Positions 15,791 to 21,045 of a stretch of 24,383 bases of DNA are shown here, piece after piece; position 1 is the stretch's first letter, and each line of letters starts with the position of its first letter. The notes beneath the pieces are model-generated. The model worked only from the letters and a program-made list of their open reading frames with translations, made no database searches and had not been told where the DNA came from. Origin of the DNA: a virus; IMG/VR virus record IMGVR_UViG_3300042908_000670, positions 1 to 24,383 of that record; one strand, 5' to 3'. The translations under genes and the position numbers were made by a program.

Positions 15791-16057
15791 GTGGCTGATG
15801 CCGGTTTAGTGCGGGCCGTGACCGCACAAGTAGCGGACCTGACCGAGGAACAAGTCAAAGCCGTCCTGACGGCGGTGCAACGAGTCCAGGGCGGCGACCC
15901 CGTGGGCACCGTCCTCGAGGAACCCGGCACCGGCAAAATCGCCGTCAGGGTCTCCGACCAAGGTGTGCTGTATTGGCATGTGACCAGTTTGGATGGCGGC
16001 ATTTCCAACGACGCGCAGGGCACCTTGTCGGGGTGGACCGTCCTGAAGGCCATCTGA
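15791..16057 (+). CDS. Small protein at the end of the tail operon
   Basis: An 88-residue protein with GTG start (GGAGA about 8 bases upstream). It begins MADAGLVRAVTAQVADLTEE, continuing with an Ala/Val-rich helix (VKAVLTAVQRVQGG), and then has a strand region with GKIAVRVSDQGVLYWHVTSL. It has no transmembrane segment, so it is not a holin. Function unknown; the strand region may form a small beta fold. Its stop overlaps the next start (TGATG). Confidence 0.65.
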   Translation: MADAGLVRAVTAQVADLTEEQVKAVLTAVQRVQGGDPVGTVLEEPGTGKIAVRVSDQGVLYWHVTSLDGGISNDAQGTLSGWTVLKAI

Positions 16058-16221
16058 TGGCTGTCACCCCGAAGGATTTGTTGGCCGCCGGTTTACGTTT
16101 GTGTGGGTGCCGCGAAGTCATGCCGCTGTTCCTGTACAACCCGAAGGGGCGCCGCCGCAACGTCGACACCGGCCAGTGCCGCCTCTGCCAAGGCACCTTC
16201 AACCGCAAACGGATGCCGTGA
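16057..16221 (+). CDS. Small zinc-ribbon-like protein
   Basis: A 54-residue basic protein with two Cys pairs, C16-x-C18 and C41-xx-C44 (LCGC ... CRLC), separated by an Arg/Lys-rich loop (NPKGRRRN). This spacing could bind one zinc ion. Similar tiny zinc-ribbon proteins occur in phages as nucleic acid or protein binders, but I do not recognise a family. ATG 16057 overlaps the preceding stop, and its stop overlaps the next ATG (GTGATG). It is odd to find such a protein at the end of a tail operon. Confidence 0.6.
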   Translation: MAVTPKDLLAAGLRLCGCREVMPLFLYNPKGRRRNVDTGQCRLCQGTFNRKRMP

Positions 16222-16547
16222 TGGAAGACCGCTCATTCATCGACCTGCTGTACCAAGTGTGGTCGAAAACCACCGGGGCGCAGGGAACGTTCTGGAAGCC
16301 CGTGGAAACCATTAACGGTGTCGACATCGTCGCCGTGAACGAGAAACACGAAGAAACGCTGATCGGTTCATTCCTCAACAGCGCCGACGCCGACTTCATC
16401 ACCTCGCTGCATGGCTGCATGGGGGATTTGGTGCGCCGGCTGCACGAGGCTTTGGATGAGGCTGATCGGGCCGACCAAGGCCGGGACGAGCGTGAGGTGC
16501 GGATCGCTGAATTGGAGTTGCAGGTCGCTTCCCTGCGAAGCGCATAG
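16221..16547 (+). CDS. Small helical protein, last gene of the late operon
   Basis: A 108-residue protein, MEDRSFIDLLYQVWSKTTGA onward, with a central mixed region (NGVDIVAVNEKHEETLIGSF) and a C-terminal coiled coil from about residue 70 (LVRRLHEALDEADRADQGRD, then REVRIAELELQVASL). I do not recognise a family. It ends just 7 bases before a tandem hairpin and a strong terminator, so it is the last product of the structural transcript. Acidic, with no membrane segment, so not a holin. Confidence 0.65.
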   Translation: MEDRSFIDLLYQVWSKTTGAQGTFWKPVETINGVDIVAVNEKHEETLIGSFLNSADADFITSLHGCMGDLVRRLHEALDEADRADQGRDEREVRIAELELQVASLRSA

Positions 16548-16554
16548 ATAGTTT

Positions 16555-16575
16555 GGGCACACCATCCTTGTGCCC
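16555..16575 (+). other. Short hairpin before the terminator
   Basis: GGGCACA (16555-16561) pairs with TGTGCCC (16569-16575) around a 7-base loop, two bases before the strong terminator stem. It may aid termination. Confidence 0.5.
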
Positions 16576-16577
16576 TG

Positions 16578-16626
16578 GTGGGCGTCCACCGACTCGGAAC
16601 ATGAGTCGGTGGGCGCCCACTTTTTT
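16578..16626 (+). terminator. Strong intrinsic terminator of the late operon
   Basis: An 18-bp stem (16578-16595 with 16603-16620, one G:U pair) with loop GGAACAT is followed by six T residues (16621-16626). It closes the structural operon 30 bases after its last stop and protects the attP/integrase region from readthrough. Confidence 0.93.
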
Positions 16627-16628
16627 GC

Positions 16629-16863
16629 TGTCAGTCATAGCTGCCTTTAGCGCACTTAGGGTTCTATGACCGTGTCACTACTCCGGGGTGTTTCCCCAGG
16701 TCACCCCATGACATTTCATGTATGTTTTGTCAGCTAACTACATGCTGTGAGCTGGGGAAACACTGCTTTTCCACCCCGGTTCGATTCCCGGCAGCTCCAC
16801 CACAAAAACATATTCTGACCTGCAAATACAGGAAAGCCCGGAAAGCTTGTCACGGCTGTGTCA
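16629..16863. other. attP region with candidate integrase arm sites
   Basis: Within 235 bases the pentamer TGTCA occurs five times in direct orientation, starting at 16629, 16673, 16728 (left of the core), 16848 and 16859 (right, 11 bases apart), mostly as TGTCAC/G, and once inverted (TGACA, 16709-16713). This enrichment around the core is what arm-type integrase or excisionase binding sites would look like, though no site has been tested. Apart from this, the 355-base gap (16548-16902) holds the terminator, the core and the integrase leader. Confidence 0.5.
16777..16802 (+). other. attP common core (tRNA/tmRNA 3'-end identity)
   Basis: The stretch CGGTTCGATTCCCGG (16777-16791), continuing CAGCTCCACCA to 16802, is the T-loop, acceptor strand and CCA end of a tRNA-like gene. 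The acceptor 3' strand CAGCTCC plus A with U70 fits tRNA-Ala or tmRNA. From memory it equals the last 25 or so bases of the mycobacterial ssrA (tmRNA) gene; position 51 of the T stem would be mismatched in the phage copy, so identity probably begins there. No full tRNA precedes it. Integration here would rebuild the host gene's 3' end. Confidence 0.8.
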
Positions 16864-16902
16864 CACTGATGGCCCCGACAAGCCGATAGATGGGGGATTC
16901 TG

Positions 16903-18114
16903 GTGGCTTCACTGCGCGTCCGTAAACGGGCCGACGGCTCCACCGCCTACAACGTTGTCTACGTCCACGACGGCAGGCAGACCAGCGTCACTTTCGACAC
17001 CGAGCCCGCAGCCGAGGAGTTCCTCAACAGCGTCCGGCTCCTCGGCGCGGAGCGGGCCATGAAAGCGTTCGGCATTGCACCCACCGCCCGGGCAGTACCC
17101 CGCAGACCGTCCGGGGTGACGGTGGCGGACTGGATCGCCAGCTACATCGCCTCACGATCTGGTGTCGCGAAGTCGACCATTTATGACTACGAGGCGATCC
17201 TCCGCAACGACATCCGAACGCACACCATCGGCGGCATCCCTCTGGAGCTCCTCGCCCGCGGTGATGTGGTCGGCTGGGTGAACGGCATGACCACCTCAGG
17301 CAAAACCATCGCCAACAAACACGGCCTACTCAGCGCGGCGCTGAACACGGCGGTGCGGGCCGAACTGATCCCCTCAAACCCCGCAGTGGGGATCCGGCTG
17401 CCCCGCTCAGAGAAACCGGAGATGGTGTTCCTCACCAAAGAGGAGTTCGCCCAGTTGCAGGCCGGCTTCACCGACTACTGGCAGCCGCTGATCGAGTTCA
17501 TGGTGTTGTCGGGGATGAGGTTCGGGGAGATCTCTGCGCTGAAACCGTCCGACGTGGAAGTCGCGGCCGGGACGGTGCGGATCTCCCGCGCCCGGAAACG
17601 CACCTACGAGAAGGGCTCGAACTACCAGATCGGGACAACTAAAACCCAACGCTCAGTGCGGACGATCAACGTCCACCGCAACATTCTTGAGAAGCTGGAC
17701 TACACGGGGGAGTGGCTGTTCACCAACACCCGCGGTGGGCCGCTGCTGCTGGCCGGCTGGCGCGCGAATGTTTGGTACAAGTCGGTGGCCCGCGCCCAGG
17801 CGTTGGGGCTGAAGAAAGCCCCGAGGGTGCATGACCTTCGCCATACGTGCGCTAGCTGGATGGTTCAGGCCGGGGTTCCGTTACCGGTGATCCAAGCGCA
17901 CCTGGGACACCAGAACATTTCGACGACGATATCGCTGTATGCCCATCTTGACCGGGCGAGCTACCTCAGTGCTGCGGAGTTGATCGGCGCCGGTTTGTAC
18001 GGAGCCGACGCAGCCGATACACCAGCTGCGGATCAGCCTGAAGAAACGCCGGATCATCCAACAGCTGGTTCAACAGTTGGTGGTAGCGAACCGAAGACAG
18101 CCCCAACGCCCTGA
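16903..18114 (+). CDS. int: Tyrosine integrase
   Basis: A 403-residue site-specific recombinase catalysing integration at attP/attB. An N-terminal arm-binding domain (residues about 1-50, SLRVRKRADGSTAYNVVYVH) is followed by a SAM-like core-binding domain (about 70-165, ADWIASYIASRSGV...). The catalytic domain has R206 (SGMRFGEISAL), a Lys/Arg strand (TKTQRSVR, about 245-252), H310-xx-R313 (HDLRHTCASWM), H336 (GHQNISTT) and the nucleophile Y346 (SLYAHL). All catalytic positions are present. The GTG start has GGGGGAT about 6 bases before. The last ~50 residues are low-complexity (Ala/Pro/Thr/Glu) and lie antisense to the DUF3263 gene. It sits next to attP as expected. Confidence 0.95.
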   Translation: MASLRVRKRADGSTAYNVVYVHDGRQTSVTFDTEPAAEEFLNSVRLLGAERAMKAFGIAPTARAVPRRPSGVTVADWIASYIASRSGVAKSTIYDYEAILRNDIRTHTIGGIPLELLARGDVVGWVNGMTTSGKTIANKHGLLSAALNTAVRAELIPSNPAVGIRLPRSEKPEMVFLTKEEFAQLQAGFTDYWQPLIEFMVLSGMRFGEISALKPSDVEVAAGTVRISRARKRTYEKGSNYQIGTTKTQRSVRTINVHRNILEKLDYTGEWLFTNTRGGPLLLAGWRANVWYKSVARAQALGLKKAPRVHDLRHTCASWMVQAGVPLPVIQAHLGHQNISTTISLYAHLDRASYLSAAELIGAGLYGADAADTPAADQPEETPDHPTAGSTVGGSEPKTAPTP

Positions 18115-18184
18115 TCGCTTCGTCTTTCGCCCCGGCGGTACGCCAGAACTGCCGCTCGATCTGCAGCACGGTCACGGGATCCAC
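17966..18184 (-). CDS. DUF3263 family protein
   Basis: A 72-residue protein with the clear pattern of the actinobacterial DUF3263 family: an ERQFWRTAGAKDEAIRALGL start, SSVRYHQLLNQLLDDPAFLQ and a basic VYRLRRLRTNRRRS tail. The family is helical, with a predicted helix-turn-helix-like fold, found in host genomes and phages; its role is not known. I chose GTG 18184 with GGAGA six bases upstream over GTG 18190, which would overlap that ribosome site. It overlaps the 3' end of the metalloprotease gene by 13 bases. Its 3' half overlaps the end of the integrase gene (17966-18114) on the opposite strand. Confidence 0.8.
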   Translation of the reverse strand: MDPVTVLQIERQFWRTAGAKDEAIRALGLSSVRYHQLLNQLLDDPAFLQADPQLVYRLRRLRTNRRRSTPQH

Positions 18185-18603
18185 AGCCACTCTCCGTTCA
18201 ATCTGTTCTCCAACTCGGCCACCTCGACGGGATCCAGCGCGGCCATCCGGGCTTGCAGGGTGGGTACATCGACCCAGAGGTGTTCGGCGAGCTGCTCTGG
18301 GTCGCGGGTCCAGCGCAGCCCGTCCACCAACGCGGGCAGGGTGATGAGGCGCCGGGCCGCGATGTGATCCACTGCCCGTTCCTCCCGGGCCAGGCCGCGG
18401 GCATCAGCTGGGGTGAGGCCGCGCTCGAGGTGGACGATTTCGTGGGTTAGGGTGCAGCGGCGGGCGGCCTGATCGAGGCGGCGGCACAGCCAGATCCGCC
18501 GGCCGTTCGTCAGCCCCCACATCCGGCCGGGCAGCTCGACGTTCGTTACGACGGACACGTCGGGGTAGTGCTTGCCGATGTGCCGCCACGGATTCCACCC
18601 CAT
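18172..18603 (-). CDS. ImmA/IrrE-like metalloprotease
   Basis: A 143-residue protein with a zinc protease motif H54-E55-xx-H58 (THEIVHLERG), preceded by LDQAARRCTL and followed by a helix (EERAVDHIAARRLI) that supplies a likely third ligand (E74 or E75). ImmA-type proteases cleave repressors to switch on mobile elements (known from ICEBs1). The start ATG 18603 gives MGWNPWRHIGKHYPDVSVVT, the usual family opening, although no clear ribosome site precedes it; TTG 18654 is an alternative. It is cotranscribed with the upstream repressor (62-base gap). A role in repressor turnover is inferred from this arrangement. Confidence 0.8.
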   Translation of the reverse strand: MGWNPWRHIGKHYPDVSVVTNVELPGRMWGLTNGRRIWLCRRLDQAARRCTLTHEIVHLERGLTPADARGLAREERAVDHIAARRLITLPALVDGLRWTRDPEQLAEHLWVDVPTLQARMAALDPVEVAELENRLNGEWLWIP

Positions 18604-18665
18604 GACCGCGAAAGCTAATCGGGGGCTCTGACAAGAAGCCGCCGTGACCAGCAACTACACCGATG

Positions 18666-18947
18666 TCATTCCGGTTTCGGTTTGGGCCGGTCCTCGGTGC
18701 GGGCCGCCATAGGAAGGTCCCCATCGCTGTATCCGGCGTCCTGCAGTGCGGCGTTGAGTACGACCTCGTAGGGCACGCCGATGACCCGGGCGACACCTTC
18801 GAGGTGTTCCCGCCTAGGCAGTGTCGTCGGCCGGTCTTTCCAGTTCTGCACGGTTTGCGGTGTTGTGCCCGCTCGTCGTGCGAATTCGGAGCGAGTCACA
18901 CCGTAGCGATCCAGGTGAGCCTGGATCAGGTTCAGTAACTCACTCAC
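18666..18947 (-). CDS. Phage repressor (XRE-type helix-turn-helix)
   Basis: A 93-residue protein beginning MSELLNLIQAHLDRYGVTRS and containing an XRE helix-turn-helix (RSEFARRAGTTPQTVQNWKD, about residues 19-38), a dimerisation-like middle (HLEGVARVIGVPYEVVLNAA) and a short acidic/Lys-rich tail. Position, orientation (divergent from a Cro-like gene, next to integrase) and size make it the likely immunity repressor. The GTG start has only a weak ribosome site, and it overlaps the TGA of a possible 20-codon leader frame (GTGA), which may couple its translation. An extended upstream start at 19028 is possible but lacks a ribosome site. Confidence 0.75.
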   Translation of the reverse strand: MSELLNLIQAHLDRYGVTRSEFARRAGTTPQTVQNWKDRPTTLPRREHLEGVARVIGVPYEVVLNAALQDAGYSDGDLPMAARTEDRPKPKPE

Positions 18948-19006
18948 GGGAGTGATCTTCCCGGTTTTCGAGATGTGTCGGCAACTTCCGCCGCTTGCGT
19001 GTTCAC
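18944..19006 (-). CDS. Possible 20-residue leader peptide before the repressor
   Basis: A GTG at 19006 is preceded by a strong purine run (GGGGGGAGGAAAC) and opens a 20-codon frame reading MNTQAAEVADTSRKPGRSLP. Its TGA overlaps the repressor GTG (GTGA). This would let ribosomes reach the repressor start, which has only a weak site of its own. The peptide is too short to judge by conservation here, so it could be simply a strong ribosome site with no real product. Confidence 0.4.
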   Translation of the reverse strand: MNTQAAEVADTSRKPGRSLP

Positions 19007-19028
19007 GTTTCCTCCCCCCAGGCGACAC

Positions 19029-19207
19029 GCCGGGTGTCCACCTGTCTACGCTGCGCGCTGTTTATCAACCGTGCAGTTAGATGCCGCTAATTGTGCGTGC
19101 TAACTGTTTGCTCTGTCAACCGGCTCAATAAACAGATACCCAGGGTGGTTGACACTGAAACGTCAACATGAGTACGGTTCATCCCGAAACTGAGGGAAGG
19201 AAGTGAG
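19029..19207. promoter_or_regulatory. Divergent lysis/lysogeny control region
   Basis: This 179-base AT-richer gap separates the repressor operon from the early operon. Rightward, TTGACA (19149-19154) with an 18-base spacer to TACGGT (19173-19178) fits a mycobacterial promoter. Leftward, TTGACA (19119-19114) with an 18-base spacer to CACAAT (19095-19090) is plausible. Candidate operators are the perfect GTTGAC-N8-GTCAAC (19148-19167), which spans the rightward promoter, GTCAAC at 19115-19120 (leftward -35), CAGTTAG-N19-CTAACTG (19074-19106) and CTGTTTAT (19058-19065) opposite ATAAACAG (19128-19135). Assignments are by eye. Confidence 0.6.
19148..19178 (+). promoter_or_regulatory. Rightward early promoter with operator palindrome
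   Basis: TTGACA at 19149-19154 and TACGGT at 19173-19178 (18-base spacer) lie 30-60 bases upstream of the Cro-like gene. The dyad GTTGAC-N8-GTCAAC (19148-19167) covers the -35 box and spacer, a position where repressor binding would block polymerase. Confidence 0.6.
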
Positions 19208-19462
19208 ATGCGACTCCAGTCAGGGGCCACCCTGCAAGCGTTGATTGAGCAACGCGGCCTGAATCAGTCCCGGCTGGCCGAAGCCGCCGGCTGCTCCCGA
19301 AGCTTCATCAATGGGCTGTGCTCGGGGCAGCGCCGCTCATGCACCGACGACCTGGCCGCCCGTATCGCGGAGGTCGTCCAGGTGCCCATCGGTGTTCTTT
19401 TCGCGCCCGTTGAATCCCCAACCTCGGGATGCGCCGTATCGAAAGTGGGTGTTGTGGCATGA
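19208..19462 (+). CDS. Cro-like DNA-binding protein
   Basis: An 84-residue protein with an XRE-type helix-turn-helix, QSRLAEAAGCSRSFINGLCS (about residues 20-39), and AARIAEVVQVPIGVLF following it, as in Cro/CI-like regulators. It is the first gene of the rightward early operon, divergent from the repressor, the standard place for a Cro antagonist. A good ribosome site (GGAAGGAAGTGAG) precedes ATG 19208. The stop overlaps the next ATG (ATGA), so the excisionase-like protein is coupled to it. Confidence 0.85.
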   Translation: MRLQSGATLQALIEQRGLNQSRLAEAAGCSRSFINGLCSGQRRSCTDDLAARIAEVVQVPIGVLFAPVESPTSGCAVSKVGVVA

Positions 19463-19725
19463 GCGGCGTGACGTTGACCGAGTTCGCTGCCATCCTCGGC
19501 GCGGACAAGGTGATGCGGGAACCGGAGAGGTTCCTGATCCGCCAGATCAAGTCCGGGAAGATCCGCGCCCGCAAGGTCGGCCGGCACTGGGTGATGACCG
19601 AAGCGGACGTGGAGTTCGCCTTGGAGGCGTTCGGGAACGCCATAAAGCCTGAAGCCCCACCGGTTGAGGTTGTTAACGGTTTGTCGTCGGGGTCGGCGCG
19701 GCGCAGGTTGGCGGTGGCCGGATGA
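19459..19725 (+). CDS. Excisionase-like helix-turn-helix protein
   Basis: An 88-residue protein with a MerR/excisionase-type winged helix: LTEFAAILGADKVMREPERF, then LIRQIKSGKIRARKVGRHWV and MTEADVEFALEAF (about residues 5-60), and a Pro/Arg-rich C-terminal tail (SGSARRRLAVAG). Phage excisionases of this fold direct integrase toward excision. Its coupling to the Cro-like gene puts it under the early promoter, as suits an excision factor. No test here tells excisionase from a general regulator. Confidence 0.75.
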   Translation: MSGVTLTEFAAILGADKVMREPERFLIRQIKSGKIRARKVGRHWVMTEADVEFALEAFGNAIKPEAPPVEVVNGLSSGSARRRLAVAG

Positions 19726-20042
19726 GCGACCAGCTGGCTTTGTGCTTGGAGGAGACGGCGTTCGACCGTTTCCACGCAAACAACCCGCACGTCTACAAGA
19801 CGCTTGTTGCACTGGCACGGCAGTGGGTTTCACGAACAGGTCGTAGCAAGCTCGGTATCGCCACCTTGTTTGAGCGTGCCCGCTGGGAGATCGCCGTCAC
19901 CACAGTCGGTGACGACTTTCGCCTGAACAATTCGCACCGCGCTTACTACGCCCGCCTGATCATGCTGCGGGAACCTGACCTCGCGGGCCTGTTCGATCTG
20001 CGGGCCTCTGAGGCCGATCAGTGGATCGCGGGTGTCGCGTGA
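19722..20042 (+). CDS. Conserved early phage protein, function unknown
   Basis: A 106-residue protein (MSDQLALCLEETAFDRFHAN onward) with a helical middle and a NNSHRAYYARLIMLREPDLA stretch ending in LRASEADQWIAG. The F.RFH.NP.VY..L..LAR.W...G pattern is one I have seen in actinophage and prophage early proteins near repressor/excisionase modules, where they are unassigned. ATG 19722 overlaps the previous stop (ATGA), and its stop overlaps the next GTG. It is not a membrane or secreted protein. Confidence 0.75.
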   Translation: MSDQLALCLEETAFDRFHANNPHVYKTLVALARQWVSRTGRSKLGIATLFERARWEIAVTTVGDDFRLNNSHRAYYARLIMLREPDLAGLFDLRASEADQWIAGVA

Positions 20043-20149
20043 CTCTGAAGCAGCAGCGCCGTGTGCAGCAGTATTTGGCGACGGTGAGGCGCCGCGCCCG
20101 TAACAAGGTGGCCCGCCGCTCGAGGCGCATCAACCGGGTGGCGCGGTGA
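20039..20149 (+). CDS. Arg-rich 36-residue peptide
   Basis: GTG 20039 overlaps the preceding stop and its stop overlaps the next GTG, so it is a real link in the operon chain despite its size. The product is MTLKQQRRVQQYLATVRRRA followed by RNKVARRSRRINRVAR: roughly 15 of 36 residues are Arg or Lys, with a likely amphipathic helix. It could bind nucleic acid. No family recognised. Confidence 0.55.
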   Translation: MTLKQQRRVQQYLATVRRRARNKVARRSRRINRVAR

Positions 20150-20397
20150 TCAGCCGGCTGCTCCCCTTCGCGTGGGTTAACCAGATCCATGACGCCGTGT
20201 TCGGCGGCGATGACTCCGCACCCTGGCCCGCCGGTGCGGCGCCGACCGGCGCAGAACCGTCTGCGCCGGTCGGCACTCCAACCCTCACCCAGGTGATCGG
20301 CGAAACCCTTGCGCTCCTTGAGGTGCCGAACCGGTTGGCCATCGGTGACGCGTTGGAGCGGGAACTGTTCAACCACTTCGATTTCCAACCCAAATAG
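20146..20397 (+). CDS. Hypothetical early protein
   Basis: An 83-residue protein (MISRLLPFAWVNQIHDAVFG onward) with a Pro/Ala-rich middle (PWPAGAAPTGAEPSAPVGTP, about residues 25-44) and a C-terminal helical part with LTQVIGETLALLEVPNRLAI and ERELFNHFDFQPK. GTG 20146 overlaps the preceding stop. It is followed by a GC hairpin, so it ends the first sub-segment of the early operon. Function unknown. Confidence 0.6.
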   Translation: MISRLLPFAWVNQIHDAVFGGDDSAPWPAGAAPTGAEPSAPVGTPTLTQVIGETLALLEVPNRLAIGDALERELFNHFDFQPK

Positions 20398-20401
20398 AAG
20401 C

Positions 20402-20432
20402 GGCCCCGGGCTGTTGGCGCAGTCCCGGGGCC
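20402..20432 (+). terminator. GC hairpin in the early operon
   Basis: GGCCCCGGG (20402-20410) pairs perfectly with CCCGGGGCC (20424-20432) around a 13-base loop, four bases after a stop. No T tract follows, so it may attenuate rather than end transcription. It sits in the only gap of the early operon that is longer than 50 bases. Confidence 0.5.
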
Positions 20433-20452
20433 ATGACACAGAAAGAGAAGGT

Positions 20453-20716
20453 ATGTCAACTAAGAAGTGTAGCAACCTCCCCGACCCGGTGTACGGGTCG
20501 CTGGACACCCACACCTGCCACCCCGCCCAAGTGTCGGCCGGTTCAAGCGACGACGGGAAACTGATCCACGTCTACATCGGCCCGTTCAACATCTCCATGT
20601 CGGAGCGGAACTGGCAGGCCGTGTTCTCCACGATCACCCGCGTTGAGGTGCCCATCCCGACGCGCCGCATCGTCCTGGACGACGAGAACGGCACCGCGAA
20701 GGTGGTGTCCGAATGA
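20453..20716 (+). CDS. Hypothetical early protein
   Basis: An 87-residue protein starting after the hairpin with an AGAGAAGG ribosome site close to ATG 20453. It begins MSTKKCSNLPDPVYGSLDTH, contains three Cys-free beta-like strands (KLIHVYIGPFNISMSERNWQ) and ends with a VPTRR-type basic strand and DDENGTAKVVSE. The stop overlaps the next ATG (ATGA). I do not recognise the family. It is encoded right before a secreted protein, but has no signal peptide itself. Confidence 0.6.
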   Translation: MSTKKCSNLPDPVYGSLDTHTCHPAQVSAGSSDDGKLIHVYIGPFNISMSERNWQAVFSTITRVEVPIPTRRIVLDDENGTAKVVSE

Positions 20717-21045
20717 GGACCAGCACTGTGCGGGCTTTCGCCCTGGGGATCTGCACCGGCTCCCTGATCGCCGCGGCCACCATCATCATCGCCGCCCCGG
20801 CGAAGGCCGACCCGGATCGGGTGTCACTGGACTACGCCCAACGCTACGGCTGGGCGGTGTGCGCCACCCTGGATGAGTTCCCCAGCTTCGCCGGGGTCGT
20901 CGGGGTCGGTGCATCCATCAACGACGACGGCCTGTCCTGGCAGCAAGCCGGCCATGTCCTCGCCGTGTCAGTTGCCGACCGGTGCCCACGCCACCTGGCG
21001 CTGCTCAAAGCGTTCGCCGCCCAAGACAGCGGGGTCGTGGCGTGA
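20713..21045 (+). CDS. Secreted DUF732-like protein
   Basis: A 110-residue protein with a clear Sec signal peptide: basic start (MRTSTVR), hydrophobic core (about residues 8-28) and an AKA|DP cleavage site at residue 32. The mature part has two Cys (C50 and C91, likely disulfide), GVVGVGASINDDGLSWQQAG and AVSVADRCPRHL, which match the DUF732 family of small secreted mycobacterial proteins. Family members are abundant in the cell envelope of mycobacteria and their role is unknown. ATG 20713 overlaps the previous stop, and its stop overlaps the next GTG. A phage copy in an early operon might alter the host surface. Confidence 0.75.
   Translation: MRTSTVRAFALGICTGSLIAAATIIIAAPAKADPDRVSLDYAQRYGWAVCATLDEFPSFAGVVGVGASINDDGLSWQQAGHVLAVSVADRCPRHLALLKAFAAQDSGVVA

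Noticed and set aside
16741-16802. A complete tRNA gene at the attP site
   Set aside because: Only the T-loop and acceptor 3' end are present; no D-arm, anticodon arm or matching 5' acceptor strand precedes it, and the T stem has a mismatch.
16777-18947. Integration-dependent immunity (attP within the repressor gene)
   Set aside because: The core is about 1.9 kb from the repressor, beyond the integrase, and does not interrupt it.
16548-19207. Integrated prophage with a host junction in the window
   Set aside because: Phage tail genes and integrase lie directly on either side of one attP core with no host DNA between them.
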